A stretch of DNA of 64,000 nucleotides from NCBI GenBank assembly GCA_030447305.1, contig JAUJPC010000001.1, positions 760,958 through 824,957 on the forward strand, read 5' to 3'. Shown here piece by piece: positions 25,297-34,073 of this stretch (positions are counted from its first letter, which is position 1; every line of letters begins with the position of its first letter). The translations under genes and the position numbers were made by a program. The DNA is from Actinomycetota bacterium (GTDB lineage Bacteria > Actinomycetota > CADDZG01 > JAHWKV01). The notes below the pieces were generated by a model. It ran no database searches and had not been told where the DNA came from. It saw only the letters and a program-made list of their open reading frames with translations.

Positions 25297-25998
25297 TTGC
25301 TGTTTCTTGTTCCCCCTCGGACGGCCGGCGTTGCGTTCACGACACGTCCGGGAGGTTCAAGCGTGGGTCCCTACTCCTCGCTCAACCTGGGCACGGCAAC
25401 TGAAGACGATCCGGAAAGAGTCCGGGCCAACCGGAGACGGGTGGCCCGGGCTCTGGACATTCCGGCGGAATGGGTATCTCTGAAGCAGGTTCACGGGACG
25501 GACGTCGTAGAGGTGAAGGGGCTGAAGGGCTTTCAGAGGAGATCCGGAGACGCCCTGTGCACGTCCGCGCCCCGAACTCCCATTGCGGTTATGGCGGCCG
25601 ACTGCCTGCCGGTTGCTCTGGTGGGCCGCTCATCTTCAGCCGTGGCCCACGCCGGTTGGCGGGGATTGTGCGCCGGGGTGCTGCAAAGGGCAGTTGCGAC
25701 CTTCGGCGAAGATGCTCCCCGGGCCTGGATAGGGCCGAGCATCGGTCCGTGTCATTATCAGGTTGGGACCGAGGTGGTCGAGGCGTTTCGAGCCACCAAC
25801 CCCGATACCCCCGACTTCTGGGAGTCGAACGGATCCGGTTTTCGGTTCGACCTCAGATCCGCAGCCCGGTGGGTGTTGAGCAGAGCCGGCGCCCTCGTGG
25901 AGGACTCCCAGCCTCCATGCACCTTTTGCGACGACCGCTTCTACTCGTTCCGGCGCGACGGAGAGACCGGTCGCCATGCCGTGGTGGTGTGGCGGTGA
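25297..25998 (+). CDS. pgeF: Purine nucleoside phosphorylase PgeF/YfiH (laccase-domain)
   Basis: Multicopper-oxidase-like (laccase domain) family; homologues act as purine nucleoside phosphorylase/adenosine deaminase, and YlmD lies in the same place in many Gram-positives. Seen: VAFTTRPGGSSVGPYSSLNLG, LKQVHGTDVV, MAADCLPVALVG, VAHAGWRGLCAGVL, IGPSIGPCHYQVG, CTFCDDRFYSFRRDGETGRHAVVV: the His/Cys metal site is complete. TTG 25297 is the first usual start, but the frame is open back to CTG 25270, which lies 10 nt after GAGGAG. CTG could be the true start, adding LLEPLERDG. Confidence 0.88.
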   Translation: MLFLVPPRTAGVAFTTRPGGSSVGPYSSLNLGTATEDDPERVRANRRRVARALDIPAEWVSLKQVHGTDVVEVKGLKGFQRRSGDALCTSAPRTPIAVMAADCLPVALVGRSSSAVAHAGWRGLCAGVLQRAVATFGEDAPRAWIGPSIGPCHYQVGTEVVEAFRATNPDTPDFWESNGSGFRFDLRSAARWVLSRAGALVEDSQPPCTFCDDRFYSFRRDGETGRHAVVVWR

Positions 25999-26732
25999 GT
26001 CTTGCTTTGACCTTTCCGATAGCCGAGTCTGTGGCCTCCGTGCGCCGAGCAATCGACGAGGCGGCTGCCGGCGCAGGGCGCAGGCCGTCCGACGTCACGC
26101 TGATCGCCGTCTCCAAGGCCTTTCCGGAGGAGATGCTCAGGGCCGCTTACGCGGCGGGGCAGATCGACTTCGGGGAGAACCGGGTCCAGGAGCTGGCGGC
26201 CAAACATGCGCTGCTCCCGAACGCGGTGCGCTGGCACTTCGTGGGGCGCCTTCAGCGGAACAAGGTGCGTGAGGTGCTGGCGACCAACGCCGTTATCCAC
26301 TCGGTCGACCGACTGGAGCTTGCGCGCGAGATCGATGCGCGGGCAGATCGCCGGGTTCAGGTCCTGATTGAGGTCAACGTCTCCGGCGAGGAGCAGAAGG
26401 GCGGAGTGGAGCCGGCGGAGCTTCCTTCCCTGGTGGAGGCCGTCCTGGGGATGCCCCAGCTGGATCTCATCGGACTGATGACGATGGCTCCCAGGGTCGG
26501 AAACCCGGAGCTCGCCCGTCCGGTATTTCGAGAGCTGGCCCGCCTCCGAGAATGCATGGAGAGCAGATATTCCGACAGGATCCACCACCTTTCCATGGGG
26601 ATGAGCCAAGATTACCGGGTAGCAGTAGGGGAAGGCGCCACCATGGTGCGCGTCGGAGAAGCGATCTTTGGCCGGCGCAACCACCGGCAAACCTTAAAAG
26701 GGCCGGATCAGTTGGGGGAGTCAGAAAGGTGA
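25995..26732 (+). CDS. yggS: PLP homeostasis protein YggS
   Basis: Fold-III pyridoxal-phosphate protein (YggS/ProY/YlmE family) that controls PLP levels rather than catalysing a known reaction. 245 residues from GTG 25995, which overlaps the pgeF stop (GTGA). Seen: VTLIAVSKAFPEEMLRAAYAAGQIDFGENRVQE with the PLP lysine, WHFVGRLQRNKVREV, VLIEVNVSGEEQKGGV, LIGLMTMAP and HHLSMGMSQDYRVAVGEGATMVRVGEAIFG. The frame is open further upstream but only overlaps pgeF. Order pgeF-yggS-sepF-yggT-divIVA is conserved. Confidence 0.93.
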   Translation: MSLALTFPIAESVASVRRAIDEAAAGAGRRPSDVTLIAVSKAFPEEMLRAAYAAGQIDFGENRVQELAAKHALLPNAVRWHFVGRLQRNKVREVLATNAVIHSVDRLELAREIDARADRRVQVLIEVNVSGEEQKGGVEPAELPSLVEAVLGMPQLDLIGLMTMAPRVGNPELARPVFRELARLRECMESRYSDRIHHLSMGMSQDYRVAVGEGATMVRVGEAIFGRRNHRQTLKGPDQLGESER

Positions 26733-26737
26733 ATTCC

Positions 26738-27211
26738 ATGAGCGTCTGGAAGAAGACACTCCTTTATCTGGGTCTTGTCGAGGAAGACGAGATGAACGGC
26801 CGGCTCGACCTTGTGGACGAGACCCCTCAGCGCCCCCCATCGACCATCCGAAAGATCAGCCGCGAGGAGCTTTCCACCGTCCACCAGCCCTCCCCCGCAA
26901 TGCAGGCAGCGCAGGCTCCTCCGGCTCCGAGAGCTCTCGGCCAGATCCACAAGGTTTCCCCCGGGGCGTACGACGACGCCAAGGAGATCGGCGACAAGTT
27001 GAAGTCCTCGGTCCCGGTCATAATGAACCTTCAAGGCGTTGAGGACGACACGTTCAAGCGGCTGACCGCCTTCGCTTCGGGGCTGGCGTACGGCCTCGGT
27101 GGAGATGTCCAACGGCTGGGCCCTCGCATGTATCTGATTACGCCGGCCAACGTCGAGGTGTCGGCCGAAGACAGGCAGCGCCTCAAGCGAGGCCTGTTTA
27201 ATGAGTTTTGA
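26738..27211 (+). CDS. sepF: Division protein SepF
   Basis: Membrane-binding FtsZ anchor that replaces FtsA in Actinobacteria. 157 residues: amphipathic N-terminal helix (MSVWKKTLLYLGLVEEDE), a linker rich in Pro/Ala, and the SepF domain (AKEIGDKLKSSVPVIMNLQGVEDDTFKRLTAFASGLAYGLGGDVQRLGPRMYLITPANVEVSAED). ATG 26738 follows AAAGGTGA; the longer frame upstream is not used. It starts 5 nt after yggS. Confidence 0.94.
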   Translation: MSVWKKTLLYLGLVEEDEMNGRLDLVDETPQRPPSTIRKISREELSTVHQPSPAMQAAQAPPAPRALGQIHKVSPGAYDDAKEIGDKLKSSVPVIMNLQGVEDDTFKRLTAFASGLAYGLGGDVQRLGPRMYLITPANVEVSAEDRQRLKRGLFNEF

Positions 27212-27230
27212 GGCTTGGGGGTGAGGTTTT

Positions 27231-27524
27231 TTGAACCTGGTAGGGATCATTCTGCTGAACACCCTGGAGATCTACGGGTGGATCCTTATCGGACGCGTCA
27301 TCCTTTCCTTCATCCCTTTGTTCAAGCCGGGGTGGTCGCCGCCCCCGGCGCTCTCGCCGATCGTCGACCTGATCTACGGGCTCACCGAGCCGCCGCTGCA
27401 GCTCCTCCGAAGAGTGATCCCCCAGCCGATGGGCTTCCCGTTCGACCTGTCGTTCATCGTCCTGTTCGTGATCGTGAGAATGATTTTGCCCACGGTGATC
27501 TACGCCGGCTTCGGCGGCGTTTAA
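27231..27524 (+). CDS. yggT: YggT-family membrane protein
   Basis: 97 residues with two YggT-type membrane segments (LVGIILLNTLEIYGWILIGRVILSFIPLF and LSFIVLFVIVRMILPTVIYAGF) joined by the loop LIYGLTEPPLQLLRRVIPQPMGFPFDLS, typical of the family. TTG start preceded by GGGGGTGAGG. The family is linked to division and shape (SepG in Streptomyces), and this gene keeps the conserved place between sepF and divIVA. Confidence 0.9.
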   Translation: MNLVGIILLNTLEIYGWILIGRVILSFIPLFKPGWSPPPALSPIVDLIYGLTEPPLQLLRRVIPQPMGFPFDLSFIVLFVIVRMILPTVIYAGFGGV

Positions 27525-27534
27525 GGAGGCCTCA

Positions 27535-28539
27535 ATGACTTTGACTCCCCGTGAGATCCAGGAGAAGCAATTTCATGACGCCTTCCGAGGCTATAACCAC
27601 GAAGAGGTGGACCTGTTCATCGACCAGGTCGCCGAAGCGTACGAAGCCGTGTACAAGGAGAACCAGGCCTTCAACCGCCGCCTCGAGGAGCTCCAGGAAC
27701 AGCTGAGGAACGCGCCTGCGGCTACTGCGGGGGGACCTGCTCCGACCGCCGCCCGGTCGGAGTCGGAGGACATGCTCAAGAGGATGCTGGTTACTGCCCA
27801 GGAAACCGCCGACAAGGCGGTCGCGAACGCCCGCGCCAGGGCGCAGATGCTGGTGGACGAGGCAGAGATAAAGGCGCGCCGGATCGAGGAGCAGGCAGAC
27901 GCCGTCAGCTCCACGACCTTGCAGGATGCTCAGCGCAGGGCCAGGGACATGCTGCAGACCGCCCAGCAGGAAGAGGCGGAGATGAGGGATCGGATCGAGG
28001 GCATGAGAAGCTTCGAACGGGACTTCCGCATGCGCCTGTCCGCATTCATCCGGTCGCAACTCGAGCTGTTGGAGACCAAGCCCTTGATCTCGGCGGGATC
28101 GACGGGGCCGGTGACCTCGCCGTTCTTCGACCGGTCGAAGCTGCTGAGCGAGACCATCGAGAAGTTCGGGGACTACGGCCTGAAGAAAGCCGCTGAGCTC
28201 CCGGCACGTGAACCGGAACCGGAGCCGCCGCCAGAACCCATCGCCGCAGCCGCACCCCCGCCGGAACCGCCGGCGCCCAAGGAGCGTGAGGCGCCCGACT
28301 GGCTCTCGGGTGCGGAGAACACGGTGATGGTGCCGTCATCGGAAGTCATGTCGGATGAGCCGCCGATCTGGCCGGCAGAGCCCAACCAGTCCGAGCCGGC
28401 CGCCGCGCCCCAGCCGCAGGGTGGCGTGAGCGTGGGCGCGGTCTCCGGATCCGGTTCGGAGGAGAACGACTCCTCGCCGAAGAAACCATCCGGATCCGAA
28501 ACGAAGTCGATCCACGAGCTGTTCTGGGGTGAAGACTAG
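27535..28539 (+). CDS. divIVA: Polar growth/division protein DivIVA (Wag31-like)
   Basis: Coiled-coil scaffold that binds curved membrane at poles and septa. 334 residues: the N-terminal lipid-binding domain (LTPREIQEKQFHDAFRGYNHEEVDLFIDQVAEAYEAV), long coiled-coil (about 40-190), then a low-complexity Pro/Glu/Ala tail ending ETKSIHELFWGED. The end motif SIHELFWGED is also seen at the end of actinobacterial DivIVA relatives. AAGGAGG directly precedes the ATG. Confidence 0.93.
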   Translation: MTLTPREIQEKQFHDAFRGYNHEEVDLFIDQVAEAYEAVYKENQAFNRRLEELQEQLRNAPAATAGGPAPTAARSESEDMLKRMLVTAQETADKAVANARARAQMLVDEAEIKARRIEEQADAVSSTTLQDAQRRARDMLQTAQQEEAEMRDRIEGMRSFERDFRMRLSAFIRSQLELLETKPLISAGSTGPVTSPFFDRSKLLSETIEKFGDYGLKKAAELPAREPEPEPPPEPIAAAAPPPEPPAPKEREAPDWLSGAENTVMVPSSEVMSDEPPIWPAEPNQSEPAAAPQPQGGVSVGAVSGSGSEENDSSPKKPSGSETKSIHELFWGED

Positions 28540-28634
28540 CCCCACCGATTCCCGACTGTAAGAAAAAGCGCGCCAACAACCCGTGCTGGCTATTAGACTT
28601 GGCATGAATCCGTTAGCGACGGAAGGACCGAGGT

Positions 28635-29819
28635 TTGTTCAAGGCTTCGATTGCTCTGGTGCTTCTGGCCTTCGGTGCACTGGCGTACGGTTGGATCGCC
28701 GGCAACGACATCGTCCTCTACGGATCCATCGGCGCCAGCGCTCTGGCGGGCCTCGCCTTGCTTCGGTCAACGATGACGGATCGAAAGGCCGGCTACCCGG
28801 GATCGGAGCTCAATCGGGCCGAGCCGGCGGAGCGGCCGGCTAGGGAACGCCGGGGGCCGAAGTCTTCCCGCATCGCCGACTCCCCTCCAGCCCCTCCCAA
28901 GGCGCGGCGCAAGAGCAGCCGTCTCGACCCGGACGCGCTCAGCAATCTCGACCTCTCCTCCGACGACGAGGAGGAGTTGCCTGAGCAGAGAACTCCGTCC
29001 GTCAAGCCCTTCATCCCGGCGCCCGGACGGGAACGCCGGCCGAGAGCCCCGGCGAAAGCTGCCTGGGCCACAGAAGACGACTTCGGCGAAGAATCAGAGC
29101 CAGGCGAAGAGAGTTACGACCGGGACCAGGTCGATTACGACTCCGGTTTTGCCGAGGAGCAGCTCCCGGAGGAGGACCTCAATGAACCGGTCCCCAGCGC
29201 CCAACAGGGCGCAGCCGCCGACGACTTTCGAAGCCGGCTCGCGGCCGTTCTGGGTCCCGCCGGTGACCAGGAGCAAGCGCCACCGCCTCCCCCGGCTACA
29301 CGCACTCCCCGGGCCCGCCGCACGCCACCTGCGCCTGCCGCTGCCGACGTCGAGGCGCCCAAGCCGGTCCGGCGCGGCCGGAAGAAGGCGATGCCGGTGC
29401 TGGCCGAGCCTGAGGGCTCGCGGAAGGCCGGGGAAGAAGAGGCTGATCCGGAGTGGGTTCGCATCGACGACCTCCCTCGAATCTCCCGGGCCACACCGCC
29501 CGGCGGCGGCTTGCCGCGGCCCGACGCCCCCCAGGGCATAACCCCCTATCGCCCGCGGAGGGGCGCCTCTCAGCAGCCCTCCGGGGAGAAGGCGTCCACG
29601 CCGCCGGCATCACCGCGTCGCCGAACCACGGCGGCCGGAAGGACCGGTGCTGAGCCCAAGCCAAGGCCGACCGCGGCAAAGCGCCCGGCTGCAGGGAGCA
29701 AACCGTCCGTTACCAAAGCGGCCGACCCGACCAAGCCGCGGCCCCGGAGCAGCAAGGTTGAACGGGATCCGGACGCGCCGCCGCCCAGGCGAGGAAGACC
29801 TCCAAAGCCCAAGCCGTAG
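28635..29819 (+). CDS. Membrane protein with long disordered basic tail
   Basis: 394 residues of unknown function. Two short N-terminal membrane segments (ASIALVLLAFGALAYGWIAG and IVLYGSIGASALAGLALL) are followed by about 340 disordered residues: an acidic stretch (DYDSGFAEEQLPEEDLNEP), Pro/Ala/Arg-rich parts, and a C-terminus with PRRGRPPKPKP that resembles an AT-hook. The membrane part looks like a DUF-type two-helix unit in actinobacterial dcw-flanking genes. TTG start with GGAAGGAC upstream. It may tether something near the membrane, possibly DNA or acidic partners, but that is speculation. Confidence 0.75.
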   Translation: MFKASIALVLLAFGALAYGWIAGNDIVLYGSIGASALAGLALLRSTMTDRKAGYPGSELNRAEPAERPARERRGPKSSRIADSPPAPPKARRKSSRLDPDALSNLDLSSDDEEELPEQRTPSVKPFIPAPGRERRPRAPAKAAWATEDDFGEESEPGEESYDRDQVDYDSGFAEEQLPEEDLNEPVPSAQQGAAADDFRSRLAAVLGPAGDQEQAPPPPPATRTPRARRTPPAPAAADVEAPKPVRRGRKKAMPVLAEPEGSRKAGEEEADPEWVRIDDLPRISRATPPGGGLPRPDAPQGITPYRPRRGASQQPSGEKASTPPASPRRRTTAAGRTGAEPKPRPTAAKRPAAGSKPSVTKAADPTKPRPRSSKVERDPDAPPPRRGRPPKPKP

Positions 29820-29877
29820 TGCCCCCCAACCAGTTCGGAGGGCGCATTCTCCAGGTCTGGTAGTCAACAAACGCGGG

Positions 29878-29883
29878 TAGGCT
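29878..29883 (+). promoter_or_regulatory. -10 box for leaderless glgB
   Basis: TAGGCT followed by 7 nt and GTG 29891. No ribosome site is visible, so glgB is probably leaderless. Confidence 0.5.
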
Positions 29884-29890
29884 CTTTAGC

Positions 29891-31807
29891 GTGCAACGGC
29901 CCAACTCCCAGTCGTCGAGCTCAATCTCGGACGGCGATCTACACCTGTTTCGGGAGGGCTCCCACACCCACCTGCATTCCAAGCTGGGTGCGCACCTGGC
30001 AGAGCAGGGGGGGAACAAAGGCGCGCTGTTTGCCGTCTGGGCTCCCAATGCCTCATATGTCACGGTCCCCGGTGACTTCAACAGCTGGGACAAGCACGCC
30101 GACGAGCTGATGATGCGAGCCGGTTCGGGAATCTGGGAAGGATTTGTTCCCGGAGCTACCCGGGGCACGCGCTACAAGTACCACATCGAAGCTCCGCTCG
30201 ACGGCTTCGAGGCGGAGAAGTCCGACCCGTTCGCCACCCATACCGAACCTCCTCCCGGCACGGCTTCGGTGGTCTGGGATCTGGATTACAAGTGGGGCGA
30301 CGCGGGGTGGATGGCGGACCGGCGCCGGGCAAACGCACTCGACGCCCCTCTCGCCATCTATGAGATGCACCTCGGCTCGTGGATGCGCCCCTCCGGCGAC
30401 GATGGCGGCCATCCGACCTACCTCGAGGTGGCACCCAAGCTGGCTGAGTACCTCATCCGTCTCGGTTTCACTCACGTCGAGTTTCTCCCGGTGATGGAGC
30501 ACCCGCTGTACGCGTCGTGGGGCTACCAAACCACCGGGTACTTCGCTCCGACCAGCCGCTACGGAACACCGCAGGACTTCATGTACCTGGTGGATCACCT
30601 TCACCAGAACGGAATCGGGGTGATCCTTGACTGGGTCCCCTCGCATTTCCCGACCGACGAGCACGGCCTGGGATACTTCGACGGAACACACCTGTTCGAG
30701 CACGAGGACCCGCGCCAGGGTTTCCACCCGGACTGGACGAGCTACATCTTCAACTACGGCCGCAACGAGGTCTGCAGCTTCCTGCTATCCAGCGCTATGA
30801 ACTGGCTTACGTCCTACCATGCCGACGGTCTGCGGGTGGACGGTGTCGCTTCGATGCTGTATCTCGACAACTCCCGCGGATCGGGCGAGTGGGTGCCCAA
30901 AAGGGAGGGAGGGAGCGAGAACGCTCCGGCAGTCGGATTTCTTCGGCGGCTCAACGAGGAGGTATATTCCCGCCACCCGGGCGTGCAGACGATCGCAGAG
31001 GGGTCCACCGACCGGCCCATGACGTCCCGGCCGGCGGCCTCCGGCGGGCTGGGGTTCGGTTACAAATGGGACCTTGGTTGGATGAACGACACGCTCCAGT
31101 ACCTCACGCTCGACCCGGCCCACCGCAAGTACCACCACAACGAGCTGACCTTCCGGATGCTCTATGCCTTCACGGAGAATTTCGTCATGCCCCTTTCGCA
31201 CGACGAGGTGGTGCACGGCAAGGGCTCGCTGATTGGCCGGATGCCGGGTGACGAGTGGCAGCGGTTCGCCAACCTGCGGCTGCTCTACGGCTATCTGTAC
31301 GGACAGCCGGGCAAAAAGCTGTTGTTCATGGGGGGCGAGTTCGGCCAGACCTCTGAGTGGCGCCACGAGGACAGCCTCGAGTGGCATCTGATGCAGCAGC
31401 CCCTGCACTCCGGAATGTCGCAGTGGGTAGCCGACCTCAACCGCCTGTACCGGCACGAGCCGGCTCTTCACCAGCTGGACTGTGTGCCGTCCGGCTTCGA
31501 GTGGATAGCCGCCGACGACTGGGAGGCCAGCGTGATCAGCCATCTCAGAAAGGCCGCTTCGGGAGAGGGAACCTATTTGCTGGTCTACAACTTCACTCCG
31601 GTGCCCCGGTACAACTACCGAATAGGCGTGCCTTCGGGCGGCACCTGGACCGAGATGGCCAACAGCGACTCGGAGTACTACGGCGGCAGCGGCCTCGGCA
31701 ACCTCGGGCTCGTTGAGGCGCAGGCCAGTCCGGCACACAGTCGGGAGTGGTCGGTGAATCTGACCCTGCCTCCGCTGGCGTGCCTTTTCCTCAAGAGCAG
31801 CGGCTAG
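29891..31807 (+). CDS. glgB: 1,4-alpha-glucan branching enzyme
   Basis: Forms alpha-1,6 branches in glycogen. 638 residues: CBM48 domain (about 35-130, GALFAVWAPNASYVTVPGDFNSWD), GH13 barrel and C-terminal beta domain. Catalytic residues read from motifs: nucleophile D317 in DGLRVDGVASM, acid/base E370 in AEGSTDRP, D438 in LSHDEVVHGKGSL. In place of the usual EEST, this protein has AEGST. It lacks the N1 domain of long GlgBs. GTG start, followed 31 nt later by glgX. Confidence 0.93.
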   Translation: MQRPNSQSSSSISDGDLHLFREGSHTHLHSKLGAHLAEQGGNKGALFAVWAPNASYVTVPGDFNSWDKHADELMMRAGSGIWEGFVPGATRGTRYKYHIEAPLDGFEAEKSDPFATHTEPPPGTASVVWDLDYKWGDAGWMADRRRANALDAPLAIYEMHLGSWMRPSGDDGGHPTYLEVAPKLAEYLIRLGFTHVEFLPVMEHPLYASWGYQTTGYFAPTSRYGTPQDFMYLVDHLHQNGIGVILDWVPSHFPTDEHGLGYFDGTHLFEHEDPRQGFHPDWTSYIFNYGRNEVCSFLLSSAMNWLTSYHADGLRVDGVASMLYLDNSRGSGEWVPKREGGSENAPAVGFLRRLNEEVYSRHPGVQTIAEGSTDRPMTSRPAASGGLGFGYKWDLGWMNDTLQYLTLDPAHRKYHHNELTFRMLYAFTENFVMPLSHDEVVHGKGSLIGRMPGDEWQRFANLRLLYGYLYGQPGKKLLFMGGEFGQTSEWRHEDSLEWHLMQQPLHSGMSQWVADLNRLYRHEPALHQLDCVPSGFEWIAADDWEASVISHLRKAASGEGTYLLVYNFTPVPRYNYRIGVPSGGTWTEMANSDSEYYGGSGLGNLGLVEAQASPAHSREWSVNLTLPPLACLFLKSSG

Positions 31808-31838
31808 CCGGCGTGGCTTTGGGAAGGAACTCTCGCTG

Positions 31839-33920
31839 ATGCGAGTCTGGCCAGGCAGGCCGGACCCGCTGGGGGCAACCTGGGACGGCAGGGGAGTCAA
31901 CTTTGCGCTGTTCTCAGAGCATGCCACCGCCGTGTACCTGTGCCTCATGGAACCGGATGAGCCCCTTCGGGAGTCGCACCGGATCCCGCTCGTCGAGCGC
32001 ACGGCGGATGTATGGCACGCCTATCTTCCCGACGTACGTCCCGGCCAGCTTTACGGTTATCGGGTTGACGGACCAATCAACCCGGACCACGGGCACCTGT
32101 TCAACCCGGTCAAGCTGTTGATCGACCCGTATGCCCGGGCGCTCGCCGGGCAAGTTCGCTGGGATGACTCGCTCTTTCCGGAGGAGGCGGGCCTGGACAG
32201 CCTGGGGGCCGTGCCTCCCTGCGTAGTGGTGGATACCGCCTTCACCTGGGGTGACGACCGTTCCCCGCGGACACCCTGGAACCGCACCGTCATCTACGAG
32301 TGTCACGTTAAGGGCATGACGCAGCTCCACCCGGGAGTGCCCGACCAGCACCGGGGGACCTACCTCGGCATGGCTTCGGACGCGATTCTGGAGCATCTGA
32401 CCTCGCTGGGAGTGACCGCGGTGGAGCTGCTTCCGGTCCACCAGTTCTTCGTCGAGCACCACCTCTTCAAGCTGGGGCTCCACCAGTACTGGGGCTACAA
32501 CTCCATCGCCTTCTTTGCACCCGAGTCCAGCTACGCCACGGGCAGCCGGGGAGAGCAGATCTCGGAGTTCCGGACCATGGTGAAGGGTCTGCACGCCGCC
32601 GGCATCGAGGTGATCCTCGACGTGGTCTACAACCACACAGGCGAGGCCAATCAGTTCGGTCCCATTCTGAGCTTCAAGGGGATAGACAACTCGAACTACT
32701 ACCATCTGCAGCCGGACAACCCCCGCCACTTCCTGGACTTCACGGGCACCGGCAACTCGGTGAAGATCGTCCACCCTCGCTCGCTGCAGATGGTTGTCGA
32801 CAGCCTGCGCTACTGGGTGACCCAGATGCACGTCGACGGGTTCCGATTCGACCTGGCGCCGGTCCTGGGGCGGGATCGGGTTGCCTTCGACAGCATGGCG
32901 CCCTTTTTCAAGGTCCTCGTCCAGGACCCGGTGCTCTCGGAGGTGAAGCTGATCTCCGAACCGTGGGACCTTGGGCACGGCGGCTATCAGCTCGGGAACT
33001 TCCCCCGGGGATGGGCCGAGTGGAACGACCAGTACCGCAACTGCATCCGCCGGTTCTGGCGGGGCGACAAAGGCCAGGTGCCCGAGCTGGCCTCCCGGCT
33101 GGCCGGCTCCTCCGACATCTTCGAACGCAGCGGCCGGGGGACCGATGCGAGCATCAACTTCGTCACGGTGCACGACGGGTTCACCCTGCAGGACCTGGTG
33201 AGTTACACGCAGAAGCGCAACCTTGCCAACGGCGAGGACAGCCGGGACGGCACCAGCGACAACCTCAGCGCGAACTGGGGAGAAGAGGGTCCTACCTCCT
33301 CGCCCAAGGTGTTAGAGCTGCGGGAACGGATGAAGCGCAACTTCCTGGCCACGCTGGTGTTCTCCCAGGGCGTGAGGATGATCCTTGGAGGCGACGAGAT
33401 GGGCCGCACCCAGCAGGGAAACAACAACGCCTACTGCCAGGACAACGACATCAGCTGGGTGAGCTGGAGCCTTTCGCCTGCCGAGCGGGAGCAGCTCGAT
33501 TTCACCCGCCGGCTGTTGAAGATCTACCGTGATAACCCGGTGCTGCGCCGGCGGCGGTTCTTCTCGAACATGCGCGCCCCCGGCAAGGCGGAGAAGGACG
33601 TGACCTGGCTGCGGTCCGACGCCGCGGAGATGACGACCGACGACTGGCGGAACCCGCATAACCATGTGCTGGGGATGCTCATCCCCGCTTACGCGGCCGA
33701 CGAGCAGGATTGCAAGGGACGTCGGGCGCAGGGAGAGACGCTGCTGCTGCTCCTCAATGGGGGCAGCCGGTCCCAGCATTTTGCGCTTCCGGAAGTCTCG
33801 GAGCCGGGCACCTGGGTGGAGCTGCTGAACACCGCAAAGCCGGCGAGTCAGCTAAAGCGGCGAAGCGGCCTGAACCTGCCCGCCCACTCGCTGATCCTGC
33901 TGGCGCACCGGCTTCCCTGA
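31839..33920 (+). CDS. glgX: Glycogen debranching enzyme GlgX
   Basis: Isoamylase-type enzyme that hydrolyses alpha-1,6 branches of limit-dextrin glycogen. 693 residues: N-terminal CBM48 (PLGATWDGRGVNFALFSEHATAVYLCL), GH13 barrel with D338 (DGFRFDLAPVLGRD), E374 (ISEPWDLG) and D446 (VTVHDGFTLQDLVSY), and a C-terminal domain. YECHVKGMTQLHPGVP and the AGIEVILDVVYNHT motif are typical of GlgX. It is next to glgB, with malQ nearby. Confidence 0.94.
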   Translation: MRVWPGRPDPLGATWDGRGVNFALFSEHATAVYLCLMEPDEPLRESHRIPLVERTADVWHAYLPDVRPGQLYGYRVDGPINPDHGHLFNPVKLLIDPYARALAGQVRWDDSLFPEEAGLDSLGAVPPCVVVDTAFTWGDDRSPRTPWNRTVIYECHVKGMTQLHPGVPDQHRGTYLGMASDAILEHLTSLGVTAVELLPVHQFFVEHHLFKLGLHQYWGYNSIAFFAPESSYATGSRGEQISEFRTMVKGLHAAGIEVILDVVYNHTGEANQFGPILSFKGIDNSNYYHLQPDNPRHFLDFTGTGNSVKIVHPRSLQMVVDSLRYWVTQMHVDGFRFDLAPVLGRDRVAFDSMAPFFKVLVQDPVLSEVKLISEPWDLGHGGYQLGNFPRGWAEWNDQYRNCIRRFWRGDKGQVPELASRLAGSSDIFERSGRGTDASINFVTVHDGFTLQDLVSYTQKRNLANGEDSRDGTSDNLSANWGEEGPTSSPKVLELRERMKRNFLATLVFSQGVRMILGGDEMGRTQQGNNNAYCQDNDISWVSWSLSPAEREQLDFTRRLLKIYRDNPVLRRRRFFSNMRAPGKAEKDVTWLRSDAAEMTTDDWRNPHNHVLGMLIPAYAADEQDCKGRRAQGETLLLLLNGGSRSQHFALPEVSEPGTWVELLNTAKPASQLKRRSGLNLPAHSLILLAHRLP

Positions 33921-34073
33921 CATCCCAGATCCGGCGAGTGAACGGCCGGCCGGCTCCCGGGGCGGCCGCAGGCCGGCTACGCCGGCTTGACCACGCCAAC
34001 CCGGCTTACGGCCTGCTGCTCCTCACCGGCGCCGTGATGGTCGTCGCCCCGCCGGCGGTGCGACGATGGATGT

